Assembly (NCBI GenBank): GCA_001599755.1
Contig: BCHX01000004.1
Coordinates: forward strand, 682,001-746,000
Length of the DNA stretch: 64,000 nt
Direction of reading: 5' to 3'
Origin: Gliomastix tumulicola
Lineage: Eukaryota; Ascomycota; Sordariomycetes; Hypocreales; Bionectriaceae
Below the pieces are notes generated by a model that was given only the letters and a program-made list of their open reading frames with translations, searched no databases and was not told the DNA's origin. Each line of letters opens with the position of its first letter. Within the stretch, counting starts at the first letter, position 1. The translations under genes and the position numbers were made by a program. Of the stretch, positions 10,714 to 21,946 are shown in pieces.

Positions 10714-12637
10714 ATGGACACCGAGAGCTCGTCTCAGTCGTCTAGGCCCGAGCGGACGAGACGGGCACACACACGTAGCCGCGCGGGCTGCCTTACATGC
10801 CGGAAGCGCCACGTCAGGTGTGACGAGGGCCGTCCGACTTGGTAGGTACATTATTCTTTACCCCCAATAGCGCTGTGTGTCTGCACGGCTGGCCCCCAAA
10901 CCCCGCCCCGCATGTCTGGATTGTAGACCTGGCTAATTGACATCGCTAGTGCAAACTGCAACCTGGGTTCTCGGACCTGCGAGTACGCCCAGTCGACGTT
11001 ATGCCTTCGGGACCGCAGGGCACAGGAGAACGCCCCTCCGGGCGCGCAGAAGGTGTGGTCGATCAGCATCAGGGGCGAGTCGCCGTCTTCCTCGTCTGGG
11101 ACCACGTCGTCGGGCCAATCGCCGCCTACTTGGAGATGGAGGACACTAGCAGCTCGGCGCTGCCCTGATCCGTTTGACACGCTTGCCATCCCGATGCAGG
11201 ACAGATCTCGGGAGCTCCTCCGATATTGTGGGTAGTGTCTTGGTCGTGGGGGGAGCATTGATGCTGATTAGAGGTGCAGACTACCACGCTGCAGATGCTT
11301 TTGGTGTAGCTCCAAAAGATGTCAACGAGGATTGGTGAGTGTTTGGTCTATCGCCTTTGTCTCGCTTAGCCTAACATGATGCTAGCATGGCCCTCGTCGT
11401 GCATGATCCAGCCGCGCTGCGCAACACTCTCCTCCTAGCCGGGCTGCACTACTCCTGGAATACTGGACAGCTCTCATGGTACGAACCGACCCTCCTCGCC
11501 GCCAAGATCGACGCCATCCGCTCCATCGACGACTGGATCAAGGGCGCTAATCAATCAGCCTTCGCCGACTCGGTACGACAGGTCGCCACCCTCGCGATCG
11601 TCGAGTGCTGTGCCGGGAGCCTAGCGCGTGCCGAGTCACACCTAGACGGCCTCGTGACGATCCTTGAGGCCGGCGAGAGTAGCGGGCTGTGGGAGAGCAC
11701 CCTTGACAAAGAGCTCGTCGACCGTTACTTCATCCTGGTGTACAACTTCATCCACGGCTTCAAAGCGCGGGTGGGCGAGATTGCCTCCAACGACGAGATC
11801 TACAAGCAGGACTCGTCCACGCCAGAAGAAGAAAAGGTTGGTTCCAGAATGCATGAGCATCATATACGTGAGCTCGACGGGCTCGAAACGCGTCTCAAAG
11901 CCTTCCGTCTCTTCCCACACTTCTTTGCGCCGCCGCGTCCGTCGACGATCATCAAGGACATCGAGGTCGAGCCATTCCTCATGTGTCTGAATAACATCAC
12001 CAGGATGGAGCAAAGACGGCGAGCGGCGAGCAGAGCAGGAGATTGGGACGCGGTGTGGAATACGTTGTGGATGGAGGGCGGTCCGACGAGACTGTTCCAT
12101 GCATTCGTCGACTCGCACGTGCGTTCGTTCTCGCGGGAGCCGGCGTCCTCACCAAGCATTCAGAGCGCTCCCGGGGTACCGAGCCTGCGGTCATCGTGGC
12201 TAGGGGTGTCTGCTGCCTCGGGCATGTACCTGAATGGCGTTCTGGACGTATTCAATGGAGGCGAGGCTATAGGCGGAAAGGTGCTCGTGCAAGTCCTGCG
12301 TATCCTGACCCTCGACATCAACGCCACGCGACCACTCACGGAGAAACAAGCGTGCGGGCGCGCAGGAGATCTCTGGCTGTGGAAGATCATGACGGGAGCG
12401 TTCGCAATGCGCAAGCAGATGCTGGACACCGAGTATTGCATGGATGACGGCACGATGGTACTTGCGAGGATGTGGCTACGGCTTGCAGAGGGTATGCAGT
12501 ACTGGGCTCGCCTTTGCGGTGTGTCGACGTGGGAGGGGGCCAAACAAGCGCTGCAAAGGGTTGTCTGGCTAGACGAGGAGAAGCCAGATGAGACGGGCAG
12601 GCAAATATGGGGTGGCAGTGCGAATCGAGGGTGGTGA
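10714..12637 (+). CDS. Zn2Cys6 fungal-type transcription factor
   Basis: Binuclear zinc-cluster regulator. I propose four exons, 10714-10841, 10950-11231, 11272-11334 and 11386-12637, giving 574 residues. The zinc cluster is C-x2-C-x6-C-x6-C-x2-C-x6-C at residues 26-53, preceded by a basic Arg-rich stretch. The first intron (108 nt) falls inside the cluster, splitting the codon of its fourth cysteine. The middle region begins DRSRELLRY, then the conserved YHAADAFGV..DVN...CMALVV.DPAALRNTLLLAGLHYSWNTG block typical of one large family of fungal regulators. The second intron is only 40 nt, so that junction is the least certain. The in-frame stop TAG at 11233 shows that some splice must occur there. 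Divergent from the SDR gene. Confidence 0.85.
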
Positions 12638-13734
12638 GCAAAGTCCAGAGGCTGAGGGGAGGGACCTACGGGCGCGGGCGCTAGTGGGCAGCTCACCGCC
12701 GCATTTCAGCATCGCGAGATGGATTTATGGCCTCACCTCTGCGCGAGCATCAGCATTACAATCCAGGACACACACCACCAGCAACCACATGCACGATCAT
12801 GCACACCTGGGGTCACATCCCTCATCGCAATGCATCAACATCCACAGGCAAAACAAAACACCCATCTAACTAAGCCACAGCACCAATCCCACGATCAACA
12901 ACCGGCACCTGCAACGACCCCAAAAAGAAGAACCGACCGGCAAAAAATGTCCTTACGGCCCGGTCAGTGCATCTTTGTGCTCTCCAGCGTGCCTGCTACT
13001 GCGCCCCCCGCTTTCGCGTTTGGTGTAGGTATTTCTTTGTCCTCCGGGGTCCACCGCGTTCCAGTGTGCCCGGATTGGCGGTCCAGGCTCACCGGAACAG
13101 GGGTGGGGGGATGTCTGGGGGTCTTATTGAGCGCTCAACGGTCCGCGAACCGTTCGGCCACTCTGCCTCTACTGGTGCTAGAATGGCTGTTTGTTCTGGT
13201 ATATAAGGGTTGAGGTCGAGGTGAGGTGCGCTGGTGGTTACAGTGGCTGCAGCGCTGAGGCGATCTGGTTCAGTGGTTGTGAGTGGGGACCCTATCACCT
13301 GGGCTGGTGCGGCGGCGCCTGTGATTGGCTGCAAAAAAAGTTGCGAATGGCCTCACGGAAGTGGGTCGCTTCCCGTCGGTGGTTGAGATGCCGCGTCGCC
13401 GATGGGCTCCGAGGTGAGGAAAAGAGGCAAAAAGGGGCCTCGCTGCGCAGATTCGAACGTGCGACCTTGGGCCCTCCAGTTGGGGTACATCGAGGGAGCT
13501 GGCCAGCGTCCAAGGATGGACACGGCTGGACACAGCTGGACGCGTCCTGAAATCGCCTGAGCCCAGCTCACAGGAGGGTCGGGTGCCTCTCACTGTGGTG
13601 CAGCGCCGTCAGTGCCCTCTGGTAGGGCTGCCGCCTTCCCGACTCACCAGCCCTGAGGCCTGCAGAGTGAGAATTTCTGCATCGCGAACCTGCATCGAGG
13701 CTTTGCACCACCACATCACTCCTGCAACCATCTG

Positions 13735-13756
13735 CACCACCACCACCACCACCACA
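13735..13756 (+). repeat. (CAC)n trinucleotide microsatellite
   Basis: Seven consecutive CAC units. Confidence 0.8.
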
Positions 13757-14459
13757 GTTCTTTGAGGCCTTTGAGCGCATCACCCGCAGAGAGTTCATGG
13801 TGGCACTCGCATTCATCCGACCGACGCATGGCTGAACGAAGAAAGGTCGTGTCACAAACACAACCTTGCAACGCAGCAAGCCACCGGCGCAGGATCGCTG
13901 CACTTTTCGGTCGCCTCCCAGGAGGATGGCGGTCGGCGCACGCTGCCCTTCTGCCATCGAATGCTCTGGAGTCACCGACGCTGCCGTCACACAGAGCGGA
14001 ATGTCTAGATCCCAACGACCGAACGCCCAAAGGCCATGCGCAGGAGCACGTCCTGTTCTTCGACCTCGCTCAACACGACCGTCTCAAAGCCATGCGCACC
14101 CGAGATTTCAGCGTCATACCAGAAGGATCCAAGTCCCGCGAAGCTCGGCGCAGCAAGCAGCATCGTAATCGTCTTTCGTCACCTCTGCGAAAAAAATCAC
14201 TCAATGCCGCAGGCCGCACCCAAACGGCGGCTGAGACGTTGTCAGCGTCGACAGTCCGCAACGTCGAGCTGTGCTCTCAGTAGACAGGACGTTCTCCAGA
14301 ATGTGCGCGCGAAAGGGGTCCATGTCCGACAAGCTCCCAAGCCCACAAGCCCTCATTGGCCACGCCTCCGATTCGGAGCCCCGGAGGATTCGGCCCCTTC
14401 CATCTGCACGCATCGGGTGGGGGAGGGGAAAAGCTCCCTCACCCCGGCACCCAGAAACA

Positions 14460-14485
14460 TTGATTTATCAGTGGTGATAAATCAA
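14460..14485. repeat. Perfect 11-bp inverted repeat with 4-nt loop
   Basis: The 11-bp arm ending TTTATCA is separated by GTGG from its exact reverse complement. It is AT-rich and sits within GC-rich sequence. It could form a hairpin or be a palindromic protein-binding site. No T-run follows, so it is not an obvious terminator. Confidence 0.7.
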
Positions 14486-15022
14486 ACATCGACGACGACG
14501 ACGAGGGACGGGTACGTGGTCCTGGTCCCTGGACGGTTCGGTTTGGGGCGCAGCCCTAGCCTCGGATCCAGAGGAACGCAAGGCTACCGCCAAGAGCATG
14601 CCTCAATCTCACTAGACGAGGCCAGGCCTCGCCTTACCGGTACGCCTATCGTCATTATCGTTCGATTTTTTCAATGTCTAGTTGACCAATTGAGCTATGC
14701 GCGCCAGGCTAGGGCCAGGTCCAGTTCGTCTGAAGGCGTTTCAGGCGGGAGAATCGATCAGCGGTGGAGAAGGGCATGCCCATCTAAGATTGATTTCGGC
14801 ACCTGGTCTGGGGATAACCTCCCAGCCTCCTCTGATTGCGACGGCCGTCCAGGGCGGCTGGCAGGACAGCGTCGTCGAATCGAACCATTTTCGAAGGCGC
14901 AGTCGACGCTAGGGTGCACCAGACGAAGATCGGGGGGCGAAATAGGGGGAGAGCTACAACTGCCTACAGTTACCTTATGACGGCTTACACTAATTAGATG
15001 TACCGGTACATGCAGTAAAGTA

Positions 15023-15169
15023 TGAGGTTAGAGGCAGAAACTTTTAGTGTGGCCCGGGTACCGGTCAGGGTGCTTCAAGCAAGTCCATGTGCCCATCTGG
15101 ACTGCCCGGAGGCGCAGGTGCCCCCTACCAGTACTCGACCCGCAGTAAAAGTTTATGCCTATAACCTCA
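15023..15169. mobile_element. 147-bp MITE with TA target-site duplication
   Basis: Non-autonomous inverted-repeat element. The left end TGAGGTTAGAGGCAGAAACT matches the reverse complement of the right end (TGAGGTTATAGGCATAAACT) at 18 of 20 positions. Weaker pairing continues for about 50 bp, so it could fold on itself. It is flanked by TA at 15021-15022 and 15170-15171, as for Tc1/mariner-type insertions. There is no coding capacity. Confidence 0.8.
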
Positions 15170-16654
15170 TATGGTAGATGAAGAGACCGTCGACGGGACA
15201 AGACCGACGAACAGGTTCGCGAGATTAGATTGTGGTCATCACGGGCCAATAGAATCGCAGGTTGTGGACCCCTAATCACATCAGAATGCTACCCGACACC
15301 TGAACCACCGAATCACACATGCGACACGAAAACCACGAGTAACACTGAGGCTTGATGATTATACAACGCTGACAATTGCAAAATGGAGGTCTGGCCAGCG
15401 TTTACCCGGGTCGTGGGACAAGGATGACCGGACAGGATCACTATCGACACCACCCGAGCCGAGAGCCAATGGCAGCCGTGAGCACGTGCCGGGACCTACG
15501 GCATGGGAATGATGCAGCCTCGACTCCTTTGGTCAGGGCCTCAGCCATGGTGCAGCTGTATCACGGTAGGAATTTAAACGACTCATGCCTGCGCGCGCTA
15601 AAGACGGGATAATCAAACACAGGAGGACCGGACCAGCCAGCGACAGACAATCGCCGCGCCATTTCTGGCTGGCTGTTAGCAGGTTTGTATGCTCGGCCGA
15701 CTGGCAGCGTTGGGTAGTAGCAGTCTGCCGCCACCTGATAATTGCCCCTCCATGTGTATCAGATCTTCGCTCGAAGCTGTCGAGACCGAGCCCGTCAATC
15801 AACATGGAACGGCACACATCCCTCGTAAGCATAAGCGGGATCAACTATCAGCTACATCATATATCGTCGCAGGGATTCCGTATCCGCACCGGCTTCCAGT
15901 TTCAGACGTAAGATTCCGCGATTTTTATGATGCAGTCAAGCGAAGGAGGTGTCGAGCATGCACCCGGCATTAGGCGAGAAAAAAAATTAAACAAAATATG
16001 ATGAGTGCTCACTGCAGCATGCACGATACGCACTTCAGGTAGTATCCGGGTCGGATCCACGGCCTCTGATTGGCCCAGCTGCTGTATTTTTCGTCACAGG
16101 AATTTTTAGCGCGGCCCGGCGACGGCGGGGGAAGACGATAATAATTCGTCCAGCTTGTCAGAGAAAACAGCCACGGGGCATCCTTCTCGCCTTTCCCATG
16201 GATCAACCGAGCCTGTGTATCTCTCTCTTTCTCGTCCCGCAAGGGCCTTTGGTGATGGGGTTGCATGCAGCAAGCGGGCTTGCATATGCGTGTGAGAGTG
16301 AGCAGAGGAGGCGCCGCCCGTTATGCACGTAGATAGCGCTTGTTTCTGGTTTGTTGGCTGGGCTTTGCGGGCACGCAGGGACGAGGTATTTTGTTGCATG
16401 CATTTGGGGAAAAAGGGCCGGCATGCTCGCTCGCTTCGTGCCTCCCGGGTTGCTGGGGACCAAAAGGTGCTTGGAAGGATTCGCGATGAGAGGTGCGTGC
16501 TGATCTTGGACGGGATTTTGTCCGAGCCGGGAGGGGGGAGGGTTGAGTCGGGGCCTGTCACGTCTTTTGCCTCAGCTGCGGGCGGCGTAGCCGTAGGCGA
16601 GGCATGTGAAGCTCGTGCCTGTCCTGAACGAGGCTGGTGATGGTGAGTGAAGGG

Positions 16655-16678
16655 GAGAGAGAGAGAGAGAGAGAGAGA
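16655..16678 (+). repeat. (GA)12 microsatellite
   Basis: Twelve uninterrupted GA units, followed by TAGATACA. Confidence 0.85.
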
Positions 16679-17737
16679 TAGATACACGTATGTAGACGTT
16701 CTCGGTGTCGGCGCGCGCAGCTGAGAAGTGACCTGTGGTCTGGCTTGCACGATCCCGCTAAGCTTAGCCGAACGGGCTCGCCCTGTCCTATCGATGCAGC
16801 CCATCCCATCATCCATCCACACACACCCTCCCGTACGTTCCTCATCCACAATCCCCATCCATCGCCGGTACGCACGGAGGACAGGTCGAGCGAATCCTAC
16901 CTCACAATCACCACATACCCGGACATGGGGGCACTTTTGGCCCCCTTTCTGGATCCCACGCGCGGTCGAGCAGGAGCCGCCAACCAGGAAAGCCGCACTC
17001 CGTGCCTATCCGTTCGAGGTAACCTCAGCCAGCCTTCACGTTGTATCGATGGATGTGTCTGAAGGTGTGTGAGGGTGAGAGGAATATCGAGGCTCGGAAG
17101 GGGGGCCCATAATTTCCACAAAAGGGCGGTGTAAATTGTCACGGCAGAAAATGCGAATTGGATGGACATAACCAAAAAAAAAAAGAGACAAAAACTTGCA
17201 CCCCGGCCGATGAGGGGCACGAATGTAGAGTGTACACGATACACAACGCCAGTGTGCGCAAGGCCACGTACCTAGACAGTCCCGTCACCACTCCACGGAT
17301 ACCCGGTGAAAAAAATGACCAGCAAGAAGCAAGCGCAAAATAGCCCAGCACGCCAGCAGGCAGACGAGTGGCATGAGCAGGGGTGTGATCAAGGTCCCCT
17401 GGTGGCGGCGGGCAGGGCAATTGAGTGCGTGCGCAGGAGGGGAAAGTACAGGGACTTGTGTACCTCTTGGTGCGGATAAGGAGGGACAAGGAGGGACCAG
17501 GAGGGGAGGCAAACCAAGAACAATCGCATAAATTAATCGATAACCTTCCCATTCAATGCCCATCCTCCTCCATGGGATCCGAGCATTCAAGATACCCTCC
17601 GTCCGCACTCGCCGTCCTCTTCGCTGCTTCACTGCTTCAACCTCTTGTCCTCGCTCACCTCTTTGCTTGACCTTGTCTTTGCTGCCCGCCGACTTCGCTC
17701 CTACGCAGATTTAATTTCCAGCACCCCTCCCTTCACA

Positions 17738-19564
17738 ATGGCCGCTCGTCCCCAGAACATCGGCATCAAGGCCATTGAGGTCTACTTCCCCAGCCAGGTG
17801 AGTTGCTTGTCTGCAGACAAGTCGTGGGCGTCGTGCCTGAGATTTGCATCCTCCCACCGTCACACGCGATCGTGCATCCGTGGGTGTTGAGCGAGTGTCT
17901 GTCTCTGTTGGGTGCCAGTGCCCCTCCTTTACCGCCCTTGCTACCACCCAACGCCACACCACCCTTTTCTGTTGTCCCCCTTTCTCGTGGTCTCGTGGTG
18001 GCAGCGCCTCCGCCATGAGGGGGTGACCTTTTCCTCCAACGTTCACCGCCAGCCGATGTCGCAGCCAGCGCAGTACTAACATGGGTTTCTCGCCACACAG
18101 TATGTCGACCAGGCCGAGCTCGAGAAGTTCGACGGTGTGTCCGCCGGCAAGTACACCATTGGTCTTGGCCAGACCAAGATGTCCTTCTGCGATGACCGCG
18201 AGGGTATGTGATCCAGAAAACCCCTCCCCTGATCCCCCCCCGGGGAAGCGTCCCTGCAAGCTGGAGATCCGAGCGAGGACTGACCGCCAATTCTGCACTG
18301 CAGACATCTACTCTTTCGCCCTGACCGTCACCTCGCGACTCCTCGAGAAGTACAAGGTTGACGTCAACTCGATCGGCCGCCTCGAGGTCGGCACCGAGAC
18401 CCTGCTCGACAAGTCCAAGTCGGTCAAGTCGGTCCTCATGCAGCTCTTCGGCGACAACCAGAACCTCGAGGGTGTCGACAACGTCAACGCCTGCTACGGT
18501 GGTACCGCCGCCCTCCTCAACACCGTTAACTGGATCGAGTCCTCCGCCTGGGACGGCCGTGACGGACTCGTCGTTGCCGGCGACATTGCCCTCTACGCCA
18601 AGGGTGCCGCCCGCCCCTCGGGCGGTGCTGGTGCCGTGGCCATCCTCGTCGGCCCCAACGCCCCCCTTGTCCTCGAGCCCGGGCTGCGCGGCATCCACAT
18701 GGAGCACGCCTACGATTTCTACAAGCCCGACCTGACGAGCGAGTACCCCGTCGTCGACGGCCACTTCTCCCTCACCTGCTACACCAAGGCCCTCGACGCC
18801 GCCTACCGCGACTACAACAAGCGCGAGGCCAAGCTCGCCACCAACGGTGCTAGCGGCGCCGACCTGGCCAAGCTGTCGCTCGACCGCTTCGACTACATGG
18901 CCTTCCACGCGCCCACCTGCAAGCTCGTCCAGAAGTCCTACGCCCGCCTCCTCTACCACGACTACCTCGCCAACGCCGACCTCCCCGCCTTCGCCGACGT
19001 CGCCCCCGAGCTCCGCGACATCGACTACACCAAGTCCCTGACCGACAAGGCCATCGAGAAGACCTTCCTCGGCCTCACCAAGAAGCGATTCCAGGACCGC
19101 GTCAACCCTGCCATCCAGGTCGCCACCCTCTGCGGCAACATGTACACCGGCTCCGTCTGGAGCGGTGTTGCCAGCCTCATCGCCCACGTCGACTCGGCTG
19201 CCCTCGAGGGCAAGCGCATCGGTGTCTTCAGCTACGGCTCCGGTCTCGCCTCTGCTTTCCTGTCCTTCCGCGTCAACGGCAGCGTCGAGTCCATTGCCAA
19301 GACCATCGACCTGCCCGCCCGTCTCGAGGGCCGCCGCGCTGTCGCCCCTGAGGTCTACGATAAGGTATGTTGCCACCGACTTGACACCACTGTAGTAACG
19401 TGAACATTTTGCTGACTTGCATCCAGATGTGCGACCTCCGCCACGACGCCCACCTCCAGAAGGACTTCGTCCCCAAGGGTGATGCCTCCACCATCGCCCC
19501 CAGCACCTACTACCTCGAGAAGGTCGACGACAAGTTCAGGCGCGAGTACTCCGTCAAGGCTTAA
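17738..19564 (+). CDS. ERG13: Hydroxymethylglutaryl-CoA synthase
   Basis: Condenses acetyl-CoA with acetoacetyl-CoA to HMG-CoA, the step before HMG-CoA reductase in the mevalonate/ergosterol pathway. Four exons, 17738-17797, 18101-18203, 18304-19364 and 19427-19564, encode 453 residues, a normal family length. The catalytic triad of the family is visible: Glu86 (VGTETLLDKSKS), nucleophilic Cys118 (NACYGGTAAL) and His256 (FHAPTCKLVQKS). The GVFSYGSGLASAFLS block near the end is also typical. The first intron is unusually long (303 nt) with a perfect TACTAAC branch point 18 nt before the acceptor. Third positions are overwhelmingly C/G and the leader is C/T-rich, as in strongly expressed fungal genes. 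Convergent with a sterol reductase-like gene. Confidence 0.97.
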
Positions 19565-20033
19565 TTAAGCGCTGCCTTGATTTATCGCTGGAGGCACATG
19601 TCACGTTCTAGCACGGGCTGACCAAGAGCTGGCCACCTCGTGCCCCCCACCCTCACCTGTCGCTTGGGCCTTTGCTCAACAGACTAGGATCGGAACGGGA
19701 CCTCTGTCTGCAGCTTCATTCAGATGATGATAGAAGAAGCCGTCATTTTTGTTATAGATTGCGAGTTGAAGCATTCTTACGGGAGGAAACATGGAACATA
19801 TTTTTTTTCTTTTTGTCACGAAGGGTAGGAAACGATAGATGCCCATGAAGATAGCTGGGCAGATATTTAATCAGGGGGAGAGGGTGGCCTACGGGCCGGA
19901 AAAGGGACGTTTGATAAGAACATGATTTGATATGAACATCGTATAACTCTATTGGTCTATGTTTTGTGATTACGCCAGATGGAGTCTAAGTATTATACAA
20001 TACAATGGGGTAGAAGACAGTGTCTTTACCGTT
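19565..20033. other. Convergent 3' region, HMGS / sterol reductase-like gene
   Basis: 3' UTRs of two convergent genes, with T-rich runs near 19800. No gene seen. Confidence 0.5.
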
Positions 20034-21614
20034 CTAGTCCTGCTTCTCCTTCTTGTACTTCCACTGGGCGTTGCGGTGCAGGTAATAGTCCCCGCTCTGG
20101 ATGCTCTTCAGAATCCCGTACAGCCCGCCCAGGGGCTCGATGCTCTTGACTGACTGGCGCCAGTTCTGCAACTCCTTGCGTCGCGCGTCGACGTCGACCT
20201 TGACCTTGTCGTAGACGGACGGCAGCGTCGCGGCGTGGTACTTCTCGCGCAGGCCATCGTACCAGCCTTTATCGTACTGCGACCAGAACTCCTCCTGCGT
20301 GTAGTACGTGTGGGCGTAGAACCACTTCTTCCCGTTGAGCTCCACGAGCTTATCCTCGAGCTGTCTGTTCTTGGCGACAAACGCATCCGGGTCCTTGGGC
20401 CCCCATCCCCAGAGCCCGATATTCAGAATCTCCTGCGGCTCGCCCGTCTTGGGGTCGACCTCGCCCGTGTGCGGGTGGAACGTCGGCGGCGCGTGCTGCT
20501 TCAAGGGGCACAGCCACAGCGGCCAGATGTCGAAGCGCTCGGCCGTGTAGTCGACGAATTCTTCGGCCGTGTCGTAGGGCAGCGCGAGGTCCTGGACGAC
20601 GAAGCGGGCCGACTCGCCGCTGCCGTGGAGCGCGCGGTAGAGCATCCGCGTGTGGAGGAAGTCGTCGAGCAGCCAGCGGAAGAAGCGCGTGAAGGGGACC
20701 ATCCAGAAGTAGCGGAAGGCGGACTGCCCGACCCAGAAGCCGCCGCGGTCGTAGCGGAAGAGGTACTCGGCGAGCGGGATGTAGTCGGTCGCGGGCAGCG
20801 TGCCTGGGGACTTGGTCGTCGTGGAGGCGAGTTCCTGCGGGGAGGAGGAAGAGGTCGCTAGGGGAAGGGAGGTGCGTTCCTGGACGTGCATGTAGTACCA
20901 GGGATCCCAGGCGCCGCTGAAGGTCTGGGCGACGGCGTCGGCGGGCTTCTCGTCGGTGAGCTGGCCGGTGATGATGACGCCGTGGTTGTGGGAGTAGAGG
21001 ATGCCGTCGACGTAGTCGTTGGCCGGGTTGCTCGTCTCGGCGCGCACTTTCGCGAGGGCCTCGGACACGGAGTGCACGCGGTGATACGTCGTCTTGACGA
21101 AGCGCTTCGCCTCGAGCAGCCGCAGCTCAATCAGCGTCGTGATCCCGAGCGTGCCCACAGCACCTGCCGCCGCCTCGAAGAGGTCGCTGCGCTCCTCCCT
21201 GCTCGCCTTGACGATATCCCCGTTCCCCAGCACCATCTCCACGCTCTCGATCGTGTCGTCGAAGAAGCCGTGCTTGAACGAGCTGCTCTCCCCGGCCGTG
21301 CCCGCGAAACCACCACCAGCAGTAATGCCGGGGAACTCCATGACGACGGGCGGCACGAGCCCGTGGCGCAGCGTCTGCTCGACGAGGCGGTCCATGGGCA
21401 CGTTGGGCTCGACGAGGGCGGTGCGGGTCGCGCGGTCGACGGAGAGGACGTTGGAGAGCGGCGAGATGTCGACGAAGCGGTGGCCGGAGCCGGGTTTCGG
21501 GCGAGGGCGGGTGCTGTTTGTCGAGCCGTGGAAGATGCGGTAGGGCTCCGAGCGCTCGAAGTAGCCGCGGACGGCGGCCGCGATGGTCGCCACGGCTTGC
21601 TTGTGGCGCTCCAT
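20034..21614 (-). CDS. FAD-binding delta(24)-sterol reductase-like protein
   Basis: Single-exon frame of 526 residues resembling DHCR24/DWF1, FAD enzymes that reduce the sterol C24 double bond. The N-terminal half is a PCMH-type FAD domain. It includes GHRFVDISPLSNVLSVD, EPNVPMDRLVEQTLRHGLVPPVVMEFPG, ITAGGGFAGTAGESSSFKHG and SVEMVLGNGDIVKAS (roughly residues 40-165). The C-terminal half has the family features WYYMHVQERT, FRYDRGGFWVG, FVVQDLALPYDTAEEFVDY and NIGLWGWG, with GKKWFYAHTYYTQEEFW near the end. No N-terminal membrane anchor is apparent, unlike animal DHCR24. Ergosterol synthesis normally uses an ERG4-type reductase at C24(28), so the exact substrate in this fungus is open. Its position next to HMG-CoA synthase fits a sterol role but proves nothing. 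Confidence 0.87.
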   Translation of the reverse strand: MERHKQAVATIAAAVRGYFERSEPYRIFHGSTNSTRPRPKPGSGHRFVDISPLSNVLSVDRATRTALVEPNVPMDRLVEQTLRHGLVPPVVMEFPGITAGGGFAGTAGESSSFKHGFFDDTIESVEMVLGNGDIVKASREERSDLFEAAAGAVGTLGITTLIELRLLEAKRFVKTTYHRVHSVSEALAKVRAETSNPANDYVDGILYSHNHGVIITGQLTDEKPADAVAQTFSGAWDPWYYMHVQERTSLPLATSSSSPQELASTTTKSPGTLPATDYIPLAEYLFRYDRGGFWVGQSAFRYFWMVPFTRFFRWLLDDFLHTRMLYRALHGSGESARFVVQDLALPYDTAEEFVDYTAERFDIWPLWLCPLKQHAPPTFHPHTGEVDPKTGEPQEILNIGLWGWGPKDPDAFVAKNRQLEDKLVELNGKKWFYAHTYYTQEEFWSQYDKGWYDGLREKYHAATLPSVYDKVKVDVDARRKELQNWRQSVKSIEPLGGLYGILKSIQSGDYYLHRNAQWKYKKEKQD

Positions 21615-21946
21615 TGTCGGTTCGGAGGGGGATGGAGAGGTCGGGGAGGGTCAATTGGGGGGGAGGGGATGGGAGAGAAGAGATGGAGTGTTGAAGCTAT
21701 TCGGAGCTCTGGCAGCTTTTCGGGATGCGCGTCGTGGGTGGCTTTTAAGTGGAGACTGTCTCGTTTTGGTGCAAGTCGTCTTGGCATCCAAAGGATGCTC
21801 CCGCTCTTTGACGGTGAAAGAGACTAGAGCCTTAGAACGAAAACTAATGGGGTTTATACGTATCTATAAGGGACTGGAAACGGCGAACATATGAAATTTT
21901 ACTGCGTGTTTCACTAGTAGGCGAGCGCTACATCCTCATGTCTCAT
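21615..21946. other. Intergenic region upstream of the reductase-like gene
   Basis: Promoter of the minus-strand reductase-like gene and 3' end of the WD40 frame. Nothing else recognised. Confidence 0.5.

Larger units (their letters stand above)
12638..17737. other. 5.1-kb gene-poor region upstream of HMG-CoA synthase
   Basis: No convincing gene on either strand. Long frames exist (for example about 14036-14980 plus and 16106-16858 minus), but they have low-complexity composition, no domains and no splice logic. The region holds a (CCA)n tract, a perfect hairpin, a MITE, a (GA)12 microsatellite and, near 17560-17735, the C/T-rich leader of HMG-CoA synthase. Tracts of A and G/C are unlike coding DNA on both sides. 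Confidence 0.55.

Noticed and set aside
13441..13475. tRNA-like T-arm (GTTCGAATC on the minus strand)
   Set aside because: The T-stem has a mismatch, and no D-arm or matching acceptor stem is found within tRNA distance.
14640..14703. tRNA 5'-half-like sequence with an A-box (TAGCTCAATTGG on the minus strand)
   Set aside because: No D-stem pairing, no B-box and only an imperfect acceptor. At best a tRNA-derived fragment.
14036..14980. 314-codon plus-strand frame in the gene-poor region
   Set aside because: No domain, no codon-bias contrast with overlapping frames, contains the perfect palindrome, no neighbouring splice logic.
16106..16858. 250-codon minus-strand frame
   Set aside because: Runs through the (GA)n microsatellite, giving a Ser-Leu repeat. 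Composition artefact.
17766..19376. 536-codon open frame on the minus strand across HMG-CoA synthase
   Set aside because: Shadow of a gene with extreme C/G third positions. The sense frame has full HMGS motifs and splice sites, while the antisense product is low-complexity Gly/Val/Glu.
20235..21827. Long plus-strand frames opposite the DHCR24-like gene
   Set aside because: Antisense shadows of GC-rich coding sequence with low-complexity translation.
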